The notes: a model not told the origin generated them from the letters alone. Positions 34,758 through 43,881 are shown, numbered from the stretch's first letter. The stretch is 64,000 nucleotides of DNA from Paraburkholderia bannensis NBRC 103871 (GCF_000685015.1 NZ_BAYA01000001.1:1-64000), one strand, 5' to 3'. Translations and numbers: made by a program.

Positions 34758-35067
34758 GTCTTTCTGCTGATCGCCGTGCTCGTGCCGGTGGTTCCACAGT
34801 TGTTCCCGCAGTTTTCCCCGCCTTTGTCCCACGAGTGTGTCGTTCGATGCACTGCGCTTCATTCCCTGCCTTTCCTTCGCTTTCCTTTCCGCTTCGTTTC
34901 CGTTTATTTCGGCGCCGACTTTGCTGTTGCCGCACGCCAGATAACGTCGCTCAGCGAGGAAAAATTCCGTTGCAATTGCGCAGTCAACAAGCACGTTGCG
35001 TCGCCCGTTAAGCCGCTACATTCATCCTTTATGGATGCGCGATTGGCTCATGCGCTCCTCGATACCC
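34758..35067. other. Gene-free stretch before the DUF1800 gene
   Basis: I see no gene in these 310 bases. The stretch is pyrimidine-rich around 34850-34910, has no clear hairpin terminator, and should hold the promoter for the DUF1800/DUF1501 pair. Part of it could be coding if the DUF1800 protein starts upstream at 34996. Confidence 0.4.
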
Positions 35068-36687
35068 ATGTCTGCCATGAAACGGTTCATGCGATTCATG
35101 CCTGTCTCGTCGGAGCGCCTGGCCTTGGCCGGTGCGGCTGCAACGGCGCTGGCCTCCATGCAGGCGGCAGCGCAATCTACAACGCCTGCCCATCACATCC
35201 ATCGCCATCGCGCCGCGAGCGCGCCCGTCGCCACCGATCAAGCCGACGCCGATCTGCTCGACGCCGACGACGCTACACATCTGCTGATTCGCACCGGCTT
35301 CGCACCCGCGCCTGCCGATGTCGCGCCTTACGTTGGCCTCACAAAAGCAGCCGCCGTCGAACGCGTGCTGTCGACCGCGCGCACCGACGCCGTGACGCCG
35401 CTGCCGGCGTGGACAAACGACACGCCGTTGACCCGGGCCGAACGCAACGCCCTGACGCAGGATCAGCGCCGCGACGAGCAACGCAAGCGCAGCCAGGACT
35501 ATGACGATCTGCGCGCCTGGTGGATGCGCGAAATCCTCACGACGCCGTCACCGCTCACCGAGCGCATGACGCTCTTCTGGCATAACCATTTCACCTCGGG
35601 CCAGGACAAGGTTCCCGAGCCGCAACTGATGGCCCAGCAAAATGCGCTCCTGAGGCGTCACGCGCTCGGCAGCTTCGCGGCGATGCTGCACGATGTGGCG
35701 AAAGACCCGGCGATGCTGCTGTATCTCGACGGCGCGAGCAACCGCAAGGGCAAGCCCAACGAGAATTTCGCGCGTGAAGTGATGGAGCTTTTTACGCTCG
35801 GGGAAGGGCAGTACACGCAGCGCGATGTCTCGGAGGCCGCGCGCGCCTACACGGGCTGGGGCGTCGATCCGGATACCTGGCGCTTCGACTGGCGTGTCCA
35901 GCAGCACGACGATGGCATCAAGACGATACTGGGCCACGCGGGCGCGTTCGACGGCGATGCGGTGCTCGACATTCTGCTCAGCCAGGCGCAGACGGCGCAG
36001 TTCGTTTCAGCGAAACTCTGGCGCGAGTTCGTGTCGGACACGCCCGATCAGGCGCAACTCGATAGCGTGGCCAGCCACTTCAGGGCGAGCGGCTACGATA
36101 TCAAGGCGGCACTGCGCGCATTGCTGGTCGCGCCCGCGTTCTGGGACGAACGCAATCGTGGCGTGCTGGTGAGTTCGCCGGTCGAGTTCATCGCGGGCAC
36201 GGTGCGCCGTTTCGACGTGACGTATGCCAGCACGGCGCAGTTCGCGCGCACTTCGGCGTCGCTCGGCGAGAATCTGTTTTATCCGCCCAATGTGAAGGGC
36301 TGGCCAGGCGGTGCGACGTGGATCAACAGTTCGACGTTGCTGGCGCGCAAGCAGTTTGTCGAACAGTTGTTTCGCGCGACCGAAACGGCGCGGCCTCACA
36401 TGGGCGGTGCGATGACGAAGGCGGCCGCGAGCACGGCGGTGAGCGGGGCAACAAGCGGGGCGGCAAAAGCGCCCGTGCGCCCCATGCCCGCGAGCATGCA
36501 TTTCGATCTGGACGGCTGGCTCGGCCGTTATGGCCTCACAGCGGGCACGGTGCCGGGTCTCTCGGCGCAATTGCAGATGCAGCACGCGGTATTGCCGCTT
36601 GCGCCCGTCGATGCGATCGCCGCGGGCAGCAGTGCCGAATCCTATCTCCAGGCACTCCTGATGGATCCGGTGTACCAGTTGAAATGA
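35068..36687 (+). CDS. DUF1800 family exported protein
   Basis: About 539 residues from ATG 35068; starts at 35050 or 34996 are also open, so the N-terminus is uncertain. A hydrophobic signal-like stretch ends near AAAQS. The family core is clear: LLIRTGFAP, WWMREILTTPSPLTERMTLF, WHNHFTSGQDKV, NFAREVMELFTLGEGQY, and AARAYTGW. DUF1800 proteins are almost always paired with a DUF1501 protein; the pair's function is not established. The partner starts 67 bases downstream. Confidence 0.85.
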   Translation: MSAMKRFMRFMPVSSERLALAGAAATALASMQAAAQSTTPAHHIHRHRAASAPVATDQADADLLDADDATHLLIRTGFAPAPADVAPYVGLTKAAAVERVLSTARTDAVTPLPAWTNDTPLTRAERNALTQDQRRDEQRKRSQDYDDLRAWWMREILTTPSPLTERMTLFWHNHFTSGQDKVPEPQLMAQQNALLRRHALGSFAAMLHDVAKDPAMLLYLDGASNRKGKPNENFAREVMELFTLGEGQYTQRDVSEAARAYTGWGVDPDTWRFDWRVQQHDDGIKTILGHAGAFDGDAVLDILLSQAQTAQFVSAKLWREFVSDTPDQAQLDSVASHFRASGYDIKAALRALLVAPAFWDERNRGVLVSSPVEFIAGTVRRFDVTYASTAQFARTSASLGENLFYPPNVKGWPGGATWINSSTLLARKQFVEQLFRATETARPHMGGAMTKAAASTAVSGATSGAAKAPVRPMPASMHFDLDGWLGRYGLTAGTVPGLSAQLQMQHAVLPLAPVDAIAAGSSAESYLQALLMDPVYQLK

Positions 36688-36754
36688 AGCAGGATGCGAT
36701 GATCACTTCAGAAAACAAGCGGCTTGACGCCGCGTGGACTCAACGAGGCATGGC

Positions 36755-37981
36755 ATGAAGCGACGCGACTTCCTGGCGGCCGCCGCCGCAATGACGGCAG
36801 CGGGCGCGACCTGGCTGCCCGAAGCGGCCTGGGCACAGGCCAGCAGCGTGCCTGCGCAGCCGCGCGCGAGCGGCTACGAGAACCTGCTGATCCTCGTCGA
36901 GCTCAAGGGTGGCAACGACGGACTGAACACCGTCGTGCCTTATGCCGACCCGCTCTACGCGAGCTATCGGCCGACGATCGGCGTGCGTCGGGGCGATGTG
37001 ATTCCGCTCGACGAGCATACGGCGCTGCATCCGGCACTCGCGCCGCTGATGCCGATGTGGCGCGCGCACGAACTCGCAATCGTGCAGGGCGTCAGTTACG
37101 CGCAGCCTAACCTGTCGCATTTCCGCTCAATCGAGATCTGGGACACGGCTTCGCGCTCTGATCAGTACTTGCGCGAGGGCTGGCTCACGCGCGCGTTCGC
37201 GAATGCGCCGGTGCCGAAGGGCTTTGCCGCCGATGGTCTCGTGCTCGGCAGCGCCGAAATGGGCCCGCTCGCCAACGGCGCACGCGCCATCGCGCTGGTC
37301 AATCCGGCGCAGTTCGCGCGCGCCTCGCGACTGGTCACGCCGGTCGCACTCAAGGAGCGCAATCCGGCGCTTGCACATATCCTCGATGTCGAGAACGATA
37401 TCGTGCATGCCGCCGATCAACTGCGTCCGCGTCCTGGTCAATACGTGTTGAAGACGGCGTTTCCGAATGGCGCGTTCGGCGCGTCGATCAAGACCGCGAT
37501 GCAGGCGCTGGCGTCGGGCGACACGGTGCAGGGCGCACCCGTTACCGGTCAGGGCGTGGCCGTCATCCGTCTCACGCTCAACGGTTTCGATACGCATCAA
37601 AACCAGCCTGAGCGTCACGCGGATCTGCTGCGCCAGTTCGCGGCGGGCATGGTGGCGATGCGCGCGTCGCTCGTCGAGATGGGGCGCTGGGATCGCACGA
37701 TGATCGTCACTTATGCGGAGTTTGGCCGCCGTGTGCGCGAAAACCAGAGCCGCGGCACCGATCACGGTACGGCATCGGCGCATTTCGTTGCGGGCGGGCG
37801 CGTGGCCGGCGGTCTGTACGGCGCCGCTCCGCAACTCGCGCGGCTCGACGGTAACGGCAATCTGCCGGTTGCCGTCGATTTCCGGCAGATCTATGCGACG
37901 GTGCTGGGGAACTGGTGGGGGCTCGACGCGCAATCGGTGCTGCAACAGCGCTTCGAGCCGCTGCCGTTATTGCGCGCCTGA
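36755..37981 (+). CDS. DUF1501 family protein, Tat-exported
   Basis: A 408-residue protein that starts MKRRDFLAAAAAM, a twin-arginine signal, with likely cleavage after AWA near residue 28. The body has the alkaline-phosphatase-like features of DUF1501: LVELKGGNDGLNTVVPY near residues 50-66, NLSHFRSIEIWDTA, and GTDHGTASAHFVAGG near the end. It forms an operon with the DUF1800 gene. Tat export suggests folding with a cofactor before export; the substrate is unknown. It converges on the next gene with 23 bases between stops. Confidence 0.87.
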   Translation: MKRRDFLAAAAAMTAAGATWLPEAAWAQASSVPAQPRASGYENLLILVELKGGNDGLNTVVPYADPLYASYRPTIGVRRGDVIPLDEHTALHPALAPLMPMWRAHELAIVQGVSYAQPNLSHFRSIEIWDTASRSDQYLREGWLTRAFANAPVPKGFAADGLVLGSAEMGPLANGARAIALVNPAQFARASRLVTPVALKERNPALAHILDVENDIVHAADQLRPRPGQYVLKTAFPNGAFGASIKTAMQALASGDTVQGAPVTGQGVAVIRLTLNGFDTHQNQPERHADLLRQFAAGMVAMRASLVEMGRWDRTMIVTYAEFGRRVRENQSRGTDHGTASAHFVAGGRVAGGLYGAAPQLARLDGNGNLPVAVDFRQIYATVLGNWWGLDAQSVLQQRFEPLPLLRA

Positions 37982-38004
37982 AAGCAGCGAGAAAATCGCG
38001 TGGC

Positions 38005-38847
38005 TTAGCCGCGGCGCGCGGCGCGCCATGCGATCCAGAGCTTGCGGATCGGCGTGAGCGCGATCTGCTGATGCAGCACCTGGAATTGCTCGCGCTCCAC
38101 TTCGTCGAGCAAAGCGAGTTCGAGTGCCGCGAGCGCGCGCAGCGTGCGCTGATGTCGACGTTCACTCGCCGGAATGGCCGCGAGCGCTGCATGCACCGCT
38201 TCGCGCGCGCGGGCGGTCTGAAACTGCATGAGTTCGGTGAACTCGGCGCTGTAACGGCGGTTGATCAGGTCGGCGGCGGTGACGTTGTAGCGCTGCAATT
38301 CGTCGATCGGAATATAGATGCGGCCGTGGCGCGCATCGTTGCCGATCTCGGGCACGAATTGCGCAAGCATCAGCGCGTTGCCCAGCGGCGTCGCCCATTG
38401 CGCGACGGCGGCGCGCTCCTCATCCGTGCGTGCGCCAACTTGCGCGATGAGCGTCGCGAACGTGCCACCCACGCCGTCCATGTAGCGGCGCAGATTCGGC
38501 AGATCGAGATAGCGAGCCTGCTCGAAATCCATTTCGAACCCGGCGAGCAACTGCTGGAGCAGCGGATAGAGCTTCGACACGTCGCCCGCGTGTTGGGCGA
38601 TGGCTTTCGTGACTGGATGCGCGGGATTGCCCGCGGCGAGCGCGGCCAGTTCCTTCTGCCACCAGGCGAGCTTGGTGCGCCCGACGGTCGGGTCGCTCGT
38701 TTCCTTGGCGGTCTCTTCGAGTTCGCGGCGCAGCGCGAAAAGGGCGGCGAGCAGCGGCTGCTGCGCGGCGCTTGCCTGGCGCAGCGCGTAGTAAGTGCTC
38801 GATCCTGGGGGAGCCGCCTTTTGCAGGCAGTATTCGTCGAAATTCAC
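38005..38847 (-). CDS. Squalene/phytoene synthase-fold protein with altered Asp motif
   Basis: A 280-residue all-helical protein. The likely start is GTG 38847 (encoding MNFDEYCLQKAAPPG). It is usually annotated as presqualene diphosphate synthase HpnD. But where active enzymes have a DxxxD motif (as in AVDDIADE) this one reads ELEETAKETSDP, and the second acidic motif reads PEIGNDARHGRIYIP with its first Asp replaced by Glu. This pattern resembles the NDUFAF6 branch of the fold, linked to respiratory complex I assembly and not to isoprenoid synthesis. No other hopanoid gene is nearby. Function is therefore open. Confidence 0.78.
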   Translation of the reverse strand: MNFDEYCLQKAAPPGSSTYYALRQASAAQQPLLAALFALRRELEETAKETSDPTVGRTKLAWWQKELAALAAGNPAHPVTKAIAQHAGDVSKLYPLLQQLLAGFEMDFEQARYLDLPNLRRYMDGVGGTFATLIAQVGARTDEERAAVAQWATPLGNALMLAQFVPEIGNDARHGRIYIPIDELQRYNVTAADLINRRYSAEFTELMQFQTARAREAVHAALAAIPASERRHQRTLRALAALELALLDEVEREQFQVLHQQIALTPIRKLWIAWRAARRG

Positions 38848-39097
38848 GGGGTTCGGGGGCGTGGGGAAGCGCGGCGATTCTAGCACCGGCGCGGCTTTGG
38901 GGCGTTCGGCAATCGCGGCGCTTGCGAGATGCAGACAAGCGTGAGGCAATCGGTTAGAATCTCGCGCTTGCGCTTTGACGGCACCCTGATGGGGCACAAT
39001 CGGAGCGCGCAAGGTCTGTATCGCACGCGACGCGTTTCACCGGTTTGTCATCGCAATCCGCACGATTTCGCAGCAGTGTTGCCGGCCAGCAAGATTC

Positions 39098-39184
39098 GCG
39101 TGAGTGGCGAAATTGGTAGACGCACCAGGTTTAGGTCCTGACGCCCGCAAGGGTGTGCCGGTTCGAGTCCGGCCTCACGCACCA
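39098..39184 (+). tRNA. tRNA-Leu (anticodon UAG)
   Basis: An 87-base cloverleaf. The acceptor stem GCGTGAG (39098-39104) pairs with CTCACGC (39174-39180), followed by A and an encoded CCA. The D-loop has TGGCGAAATTGGTAGACGC, the anticodon loop reads TTTAGGT with UAG, a long variable arm follows as in type II tRNAs, and the T-arm is GGTTCGAGTCC. Confidence 0.97.
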
Positions 39185-39216
39185 AATGCTTTCAGGCGTT
39201 CATGACGTTTGACCAG

Positions 39217-39252
39217 AAAACCCCGCCGGGCTTAGCCCTGCGGGGTTTTTTG
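39217..39252 (+). terminator. Terminator of tRNA-Leu
   Basis: The stem AAAACCCCGC (39217-39226) pairs with GCGGGGTTTT (39240-39249); inside it GGGC/GCCC pairs around a TTA loop, and a T-run follows. Confidence 0.85.
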
Positions 39253-39416
39253 TTGCGCGTTGCGCCTGTCTGTCACTGTGGTAACGCTCAGCTTTTGCTG
39301 ATGTCACGACCGCTTCTCGATCCAGTTTGCATCAACTGTGCGCCAGTCCAGATAGCGCAAGGCCAGCCGCCTGGTGACGTGCTAATAAACACGCCACAAC
39401 CAGAGGCGGAGGTGGC

Positions 39417-39960
39417 ATGTCGTTACCTGAATGGGGCGGCTCTTTTAACGCGCTGTATGTCCCGCTCAAGAGCAGTTGGCAGTGCGCGCTGGCGCCGGCT
39501 CGTGATATCGAAGACCTGGGCCGTGGGCGTCTGTCTTACGGTGAGCGTGAGAAAGCGCGCAGGGCGCGCGAAGTCCAGATGGAGCAGGACAGGCGGGATT
39601 TCGGTCAAATATTTAGAGTGAACATTCCTCGTCGCGCGGCGCGTGTATCCGGCGATTTCAGCGCCTACGCGGACTTCATCGGCAAGCACGTGCGTGGGCG
39701 ATGGCACAAGCCAATCGACGGCGATGACATCACGCGCATTCTGCGCGAAGCGGTGCGAGATGGCCTGATTGTCCCTGTCATTGGCTCGACGATAACGTCC
39801 ACAACTACGACAGTTCCACCTTCAGGTGCATGGTTCACCGATTCAAAAAGACCAACAGCATCGGCCCGAATGACGACCTTGAGTTTGAGGAAAACGGGGG
39901 CTGTATTTCCAGTAAAAGCAAAGGCCACGTACCTGACAGCACGTGGCCTTTTTGTACTGC
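39417..39960 (+). pseudogene. Frame-broken remnant, possibly of a polymorphic toxin
   Basis: ATG 39417 follows a perfect GGAGGT (39408-39413). About 120 residues then look like a real protein: MSLPEWGGSFNALYVPLKSS, a charged helix, and GRWHKPIDGDDITRILREAV ahead of RDGLIVPVI. After about 39783 the frame turns into low-quality Thr/Ser-rich sequence that runs on into the marR gene. A second frame (+2) is protein-like from 39785 to about 39900: LDDNVHNYDSSTF, CMVHRFKKTNSIGPNDD and LEFEENGG. A terminator follows at once. A small indel or deletion has joined or broken these parts. From memory, such phrases occur in toxins with exchangeable C-termini; unverified. Confidence 0.55.
39920..39956 (+). 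terminator. Terminator at the end of the decayed gene
   Basis: An 11-base stem, AAAGGCCACGT and ACGTGGCCTTT, encloses the 10-base loop ACCTGACAGC and is followed by TTGT. It lies just downstream of the protein-like frame, which suggests that the original gene ended about here. Confidence 0.8.
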
Positions 39961-40043
39961 ATCCGGGGACGGCCCGAGCGTTTCCTCGCACATCGACACG
40001 CTGGCGTGTCACCCCATCAGTTTCGTTTATCGCATGCGCCGCG

Positions 40044-40490
40044 TCAGAGTTCTTCCTGAGCCGCCGCGATGACCTTTTCCAGCGCACGGTTGAGCAGCTC
40101 GCGCTCCTTGTCGTCAAGCGCGGCGAACAGGTCGACGTTCCACTTGCGTGCGATGGGCATGACCTTGCGATAGAGGGCGCGTCCGTCGGCCGTGAGCGAC
40201 ACGAGCACGAGGCGTCCGTCTTCCTCGCTCGCGTTGCGCTCCATGAGGCCGCGGCGCATGAGCGCTTCGGCAGCGCGACTGGCCTGGCTCTTGTCGAGAT
40301 TCGCGTGGCGCGCAAGCTCCATCACCGAAAACGGGCCGAACGCGCCGACAGCGGCGATGAGGCGCGCCTCGGGCAGCGTGATGCCCAGCTTCGCCTGGTA
40401 GCGCTCGCTCGCACCGCGTTCGGAGAGCTTGTTCAGGACATGGAGCCGATAGGTCAGAAATTGTTCAAGTCCGGCTTTGCTTTCCTTCAT
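40044..40490 (-). CDS. MarR-family transcriptional regulator
   Basis: A 148-residue winged-helix regulator. The recognition region reads FSVMELARHANLDKSQASRAAEALMRRGLMER (split here as two motifs: LDKSQASRAAEAL and RRGLMER), then the wing EEDGRLVLVSLTADGR. The N- and C-terminal helices form the dimer interface. ATG 40490 is chosen for length. A near-perfect inverted repeat lies 27-49 bases upstream and could be its own operator. There is no divergent target gene next to it, so the target is unknown. Confidence 0.87.
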   Translation of the reverse strand: MKESKAGLEQFLTYRLHVLNKLSERGASERYQAKLGITLPEARLIAAVGAFGPFSVMELARHANLDKSQASRAAEALMRRGLMERNASEEDGRLVLVSLTADGRALYRKVMPIARKWNVDLFAALDDKERELLNRALEKVIAAAQEEL

Positions 40491-40516
40491 GGTCGTCCTG
40501 GTCTGGTCGCGTAAGG

Positions 40517-40539
40517 TATGCGCGATGGTGTCGCGCGTA
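40517..40539. promoter_or_regulatory. Candidate MarR operator
   Basis: TATGCGCGA (40517-40525) and TCGCGCGTA (40531-40539) form an inverted repeat with 8 of 9 matching positions and a 5-base spacer. It lies just upstream of the marR start on the minus strand, where self-repressing MarR proteins bind. Binding is inference. Confidence 0.4.
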
Positions 40540-40709
40540 TCGTGATTGTTGCCGCAACCAGCGCGCGGGTCAACGCGCAAGAACCCTCAAAACGCATGCG
40601 GGCGCACGCTTGCCGGGAGCCTACGAATCTATTAATCGCTTACTGCGGAAATCGTTGCGCGCGCACCCGAAAAAGTCTGACGATTCGGGCGCGCGCGATA
40701 TAAGCAGTT

Positions 40710-41867
40710 TTACGCGGGCTTCGGGCCGTAGCGCAGGCGCGTGAGTTGTTCGGCTTCGTTGGCGAGCAGCGTGGCCGCGTCGCGGATAGCCGTTTCGAGC
40801 GTGATCGGGCCCGGCGCGGGCGAAAAGCAGCCGCTGAAGTGCTCGCCAAGGCGTGCGAGCGCGGCGGAATCGACCGCGCCCGAGAGCAGGGTGGCGGGCA
40901 CGCCCGCCGCCTGCGCGTGGCGGCAGGCGATGAAGGGGGCCTTGCCATGCAGCGTCTGCACATCCGAGCGGCCTTCGCCGGTGATGAGCCAGTGCGCGCC
41001 TTCAAGCGCCGCGTCGAGGCCGATAGTGCGGGCAACGACTTCCGCGCCGGGTTCGAAGCTCGCGCCCAGCATGCGCAGTGCGAAGCCGAGTCCGCCCGCT
41101 GCGCCCGCGCCCGCTTCATCGCGTGCACGGCGATTCAGCGCGGCTTCGAGCAGATCGGCGAAGCGGCCCAGCGCCGCATCGATCGACGCGACTTCAGCGG
41201 CCGTCACGCCTTTTTGCGGGCCAAATACGGCGGTGGCGCCGTGGTCGCCCGTGAGCGGATTATCGACATCGGACATGGCGATGAAGGAGGCTTGCGCGAG
41301 CCGCACGTCGAGGCCGGATACGTCAACGCGCGCCACACGTGCGAGCGCTTCAGGCGTGGGTTCGAGCTCAGCGCCCGCCGCATCGAACAGACGCAGGCCG
41401 AGGCCCGCGAGCAGGCCCGCGCCCGCGTCATTAGTGCTGCTGCCGCCGAGCGCCACGTAGAAGCGGCGCACGCCTTCGTCGAGCAGCGCGCGCACGGCTT
41501 CGCCCATGCCGCGCGTGCTGCGCGACGCAACCGCCACGGCCATGCCGACCGGATCGGTGATGCCGACGATCTCGGCGGTTTCGACGACGGCGCTGCCATC
41601 GTGCAGGAGGCCGACAAGCGCGTCGCGACGCGCGCCCGCAGCACCTTCGACATTGAGCGTGCGGCGCTCGCCGCCCACGCTCAGCATGGCGTTGAGCGTG
41701 CCTTCGCCGCCATCGGCCATCGGGCAGCAGCGAATTTCGGCATCGGGGCGGGCGCGGCGGATCCCCTCGGCGATCGCGCTAGCGACCCCCTCCGCGCTGA
41801 GCGAGCCTTTGAACGAATCGGGGGCGATGACGACGACCGGTGCGTCAGCAAACGTCTGGTTAGGCAT
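40710..41867 (-). CDS. Glycerate kinase (GarK/GlxK family)
   Basis: A 385-residue kinase that phosphorylates glycerate, feeding glyoxylate or sugar-acid breakdown into glycolysis. Family hallmarks are VVVIAPDSFKGSLSAEGVA at residues about 10-28, CCPMADGGEGTLNAML, the GGSSTNDAGAGLLAGLG loop, DVDNPLTGDHGA, and ITGEGRSDVQTLHGK near 300. ATG 41867 (MPNQTFADAPVV) is chosen though the frame is open upstream. No glyoxylate-pathway genes adjoin it. The product could be 2- or 3-phosphoglycerate; this family is mostly the 2-kinase. Confidence 0.9.
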   Translation of the reverse strand: MPNQTFADAPVVVIAPDSFKGSLSAEGVASAIAEGIRRARPDAEIRCCPMADGGEGTLNAMLSVGGERRTLNVEGAAGARRDALVGLLHDGSAVVETAEIVGITDPVGMAVAVASRSTRGMGEAVRALLDEGVRRFYVALGGSSTNDAGAGLLAGLGLRLFDAAGAELEPTPEALARVARVDVSGLDVRLAQASFIAMSDVDNPLTGDHGATAVFGPQKGVTAAEVASIDAALGRFADLLEAALNRRARDEAGAGAAGGLGFALRMLGASFEPGAEVVARTIGLDAALEGAHWLITGEGRSDVQTLHGKAPFIACRHAQAAGVPATLLSGAVDSAALARLGEHFSGCFSPAPGPITLETAIRDAATLLANEAEQLTRLRYGPKPA

Positions 41868-42523
41868 GGTGTCTCGAATGGAAGTAGTGTTGGCGGCTGC
41901 TGCCGGCGGGGCGTCCGGCGCGAGCGTTAGCTTACCAGCGGCGCGGGGCCCGCTGGATACCCGGAGCGCGATAGCGCGCATTGCTCGCGGCGGCTTGAGG
42001 TGGCCTGAGGGTGACCTGAGGTGGCCTGGCGCGGCGAATGCGCGAGAGCGGCGGACGCGAAAAGAGGGCGGTTTTAGGCCCAAAACGGGCCGGTTCGGGC
42101 GCCTTTTACCCGTCTTTTACGCGCCCGAACGGCAATTCCATTTGGGTCGGGCAATAGTTTGCTAAAATACCCGGCTCTTTTGACGGAACCGCACCGCAAA
42201 CCGTCCATGTCGGCCTGTTGGGCCGATTGGAACGGGCCGGGTCTCGCGGCTCCCGTAAAGGGCGCCGCCCAGCAGGCAGCGCCCGCGCAAGTCCGCTTCG
42301 ACGCCGCTGGCGTATCGCGCGGGCAGCACGGGCGACACGCAGCAGATGGCTGTAAAAGGCGCGCTTGGTTTGATAGAGAGCGCAAGCCGGTTGCGACCCA
42401 GGTCGCGGCAGGCAAGCGGCGCCGACAAGGCACAAGCGAGACGCAAGCGATGCGGATTTTCCCATCGGACTGCGGCAGCAAAGATTACTGATACGCTCGA
42501 ACAATTTTAGGACGATTGAAGCC
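41868..42523. other. Long intergenic region between glycerate kinase and tig
   Basis: In 656 bases I see no firm gene. A possible tig promoter lies at 42142-42168, which would leave a leader of about 350 bases. An open frame at 42207-42491 in that leader starts with ATG, but lacks a ribosome-binding site and is not clearly protein-like. GC-rich partial hairpins (for example GGGCGC/GCGCCC near 42258-42286) occur in the leader. Confidence 0.4.
42142..42168 (+). promoter_or_regulatory. Possible tig promoter
   Basis: TTGGGT at 42142-42147 and TAAAAT at 42163-42168 with a 15-base spacer (16 if the -35 is read as TTTGGG). It is the best match in the region but with short spacing. Confidence 0.35.
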
Positions 42524-43870
42524 ATGGCTAACGTTGTTGAAAACCTCGGCAAGCTCGAACGCCGCGTGACGATTTCCCTGCCGAAGGACGCCGTGCAGAA
42601 AGAAGTCGATTCGCGCATCCGCCAACTCGCGAAGAACGTGCGCATGCCGGGTTTCCGCCCGGGCAAGGTGCCGCTCAAGATGGTCACGCAACAGTACTCG
42701 GGCCAGGTGGAAGCCGAAGTGCTGAGCGACAAGGTCGGCAAGGAATTCTTCGACATCAGCCGCGCGGAAAACCTGCGCGTTGCCGGTCAGCCGAGCTTCG
42801 CGCCGAAGGCCGAAGCCGCTGAAGGCGATTACGCTTTCGACGCGACCTTCGAGGTCTATCCGGAAGTGAAGCTGGGCGACGTCGCCAGCGCCGAAATCGA
42901 GCGCACGACCACGACCATCACCGAAGCCGAAATCGACCGCACGCTGGACATCCTGCGCAAGCAGCGCGTGCACTACCACGCACGCGGCGAAGCCGGCGAG
43001 CACGGTGACGGCGGCGCAGACACGGCAGCCAAGGAAGGCGACCGCGTGACGGTCGACTTCGTCGGCAAGATCGACGACGTCGCATTCCCGGGCGGCACGG
43101 CAGAAGGCTTCGCCTTCGTGCTGGGCGAAGGCCGCATGCTGCCGGAATTCGAAAAGGCAGCGATTGGCCTGAAGCAGGGCGAATCGCGCGAATTCGACCT
43201 GGCATTCCCTGAGGACTACCACGGCAAGGACGTCGCCGGCAAGACCGCGAAGTTCACGATCACGATGCAACTGATCGAGTGGCCGCACCTGCCGGAAATC
43301 GACGGCGAATTCGCAAAGTCGCTCGGCATCGCCGACGGCGACCTCGTGAAGATGCGCGCTGAAATCAAGGACAACCTCGAGCGCGAAGCGAAGCGTCGCA
43401 CGCAGGCCATCGTCAAGAACCAGGTGATGGACGCACTGCTGAAGATCGCCGAACTCGACGTGCCGAACGCACTGATCGAACAGGACCAGCAGCGCCTCGT
43501 CGAAATGGCGCGCGCAGACCTGGCGCAACGCGGCGTGCCCAACGCCAAGGACGCACCGATCCCGGCCGAAATGTTCAAGGAACAAGCTGAGCGCCGCGTC
43601 AAGCTGGGCCTCGTGCTGGCCGAACTGGTGAAGGCGAACAACCTCGAAGCGAAGCCGGAACAGATCCGCGCTGAAGTCGACGAATTCGCGAAAAGCTACG
43701 AAGACCCGAAGGAAGTCGTGCGCTGGTATTATTCGAACCAGCAGCGTCTGGCCGAAATGGAAGCGTACGTCGTCGAATCGAACGTCGTTGACTTCGTGAT
43801 CGGCAAGGCCAAGGTCACGGACAAGCAAGTGAGCTTCGAAGAACTGGCAAGCGCAACGGCGCAGGCTTAA
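42524..43870 (+). CDS. tig: Trigger factor
   Basis: A 448-residue ribosome-bound chaperone. The N-terminal ribosome-binding domain carries the signature [12 protein letters not shown] near residues 44-55. The FKBP-type prolyl isomerase domain covers about 165-250 ([20 protein letters not shown]), and the C-terminal chaperone arms fill the rest. It has a short Gly/Ala-rich insertion near residue 155. It opens the tig-clpP-clpX-lon order conserved in proteobacteria and ends at its own terminator. Confidence 0.97.
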   Translation: MANVVENLGKLERRVTISLPKDAVQKEVDSRIRQLAKNVRMPGFRPGKVPLKMVTQQYSGQVEAEVLSDKVGKEFFDISRAENLRVAGQPSFAPKAEAAEGDYAFDATFEVYPEVKLGDVASAEIERTTTTITEAEIDRTLDILRKQRVHYHARGEAGEHGDGGADTAAKEGDRVTVDFVGKIDDVAFPGGTAEGFAFVLGEGRMLPEFEKAAIGLKQGESREFDLAFPEDYHGKDVAGKTAKFTITMQLIEWPHLPEIDGEFAKSLGIADGDLVKMRAEIKDNLEREAKRRTQAIVKNQVMDALLKIAELDVPNALIEQDQQRLVEMARADLAQRGVPNAKDAPIPAEMFKEQAERRVKLGLVLAELVKANNLEAKPEQIRAEVDEFAKSYEDPKEVVRWYYSNQQRLAEMEAYVVESNVVDFVIGKAKVTDKQVSFEELASATAQA

Positions 43871-43881
43871 ATTCGCCCGCT

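Noticed and set aside
39098..39184. Integrated element at tRNA-Leu with flanking att repeats
   Set aside because: No integrase is adjacent and I found no repeat of the tRNA 3' end downstream within the window.
39417..40514. One 365-residue protein through the tRNA-Leu downstream region into marR
   Set aside because: Only the first 120 residues look like protein; the rest is Thr/Ser-rich, crosses a terminator and lies antisense to the MarR gene.
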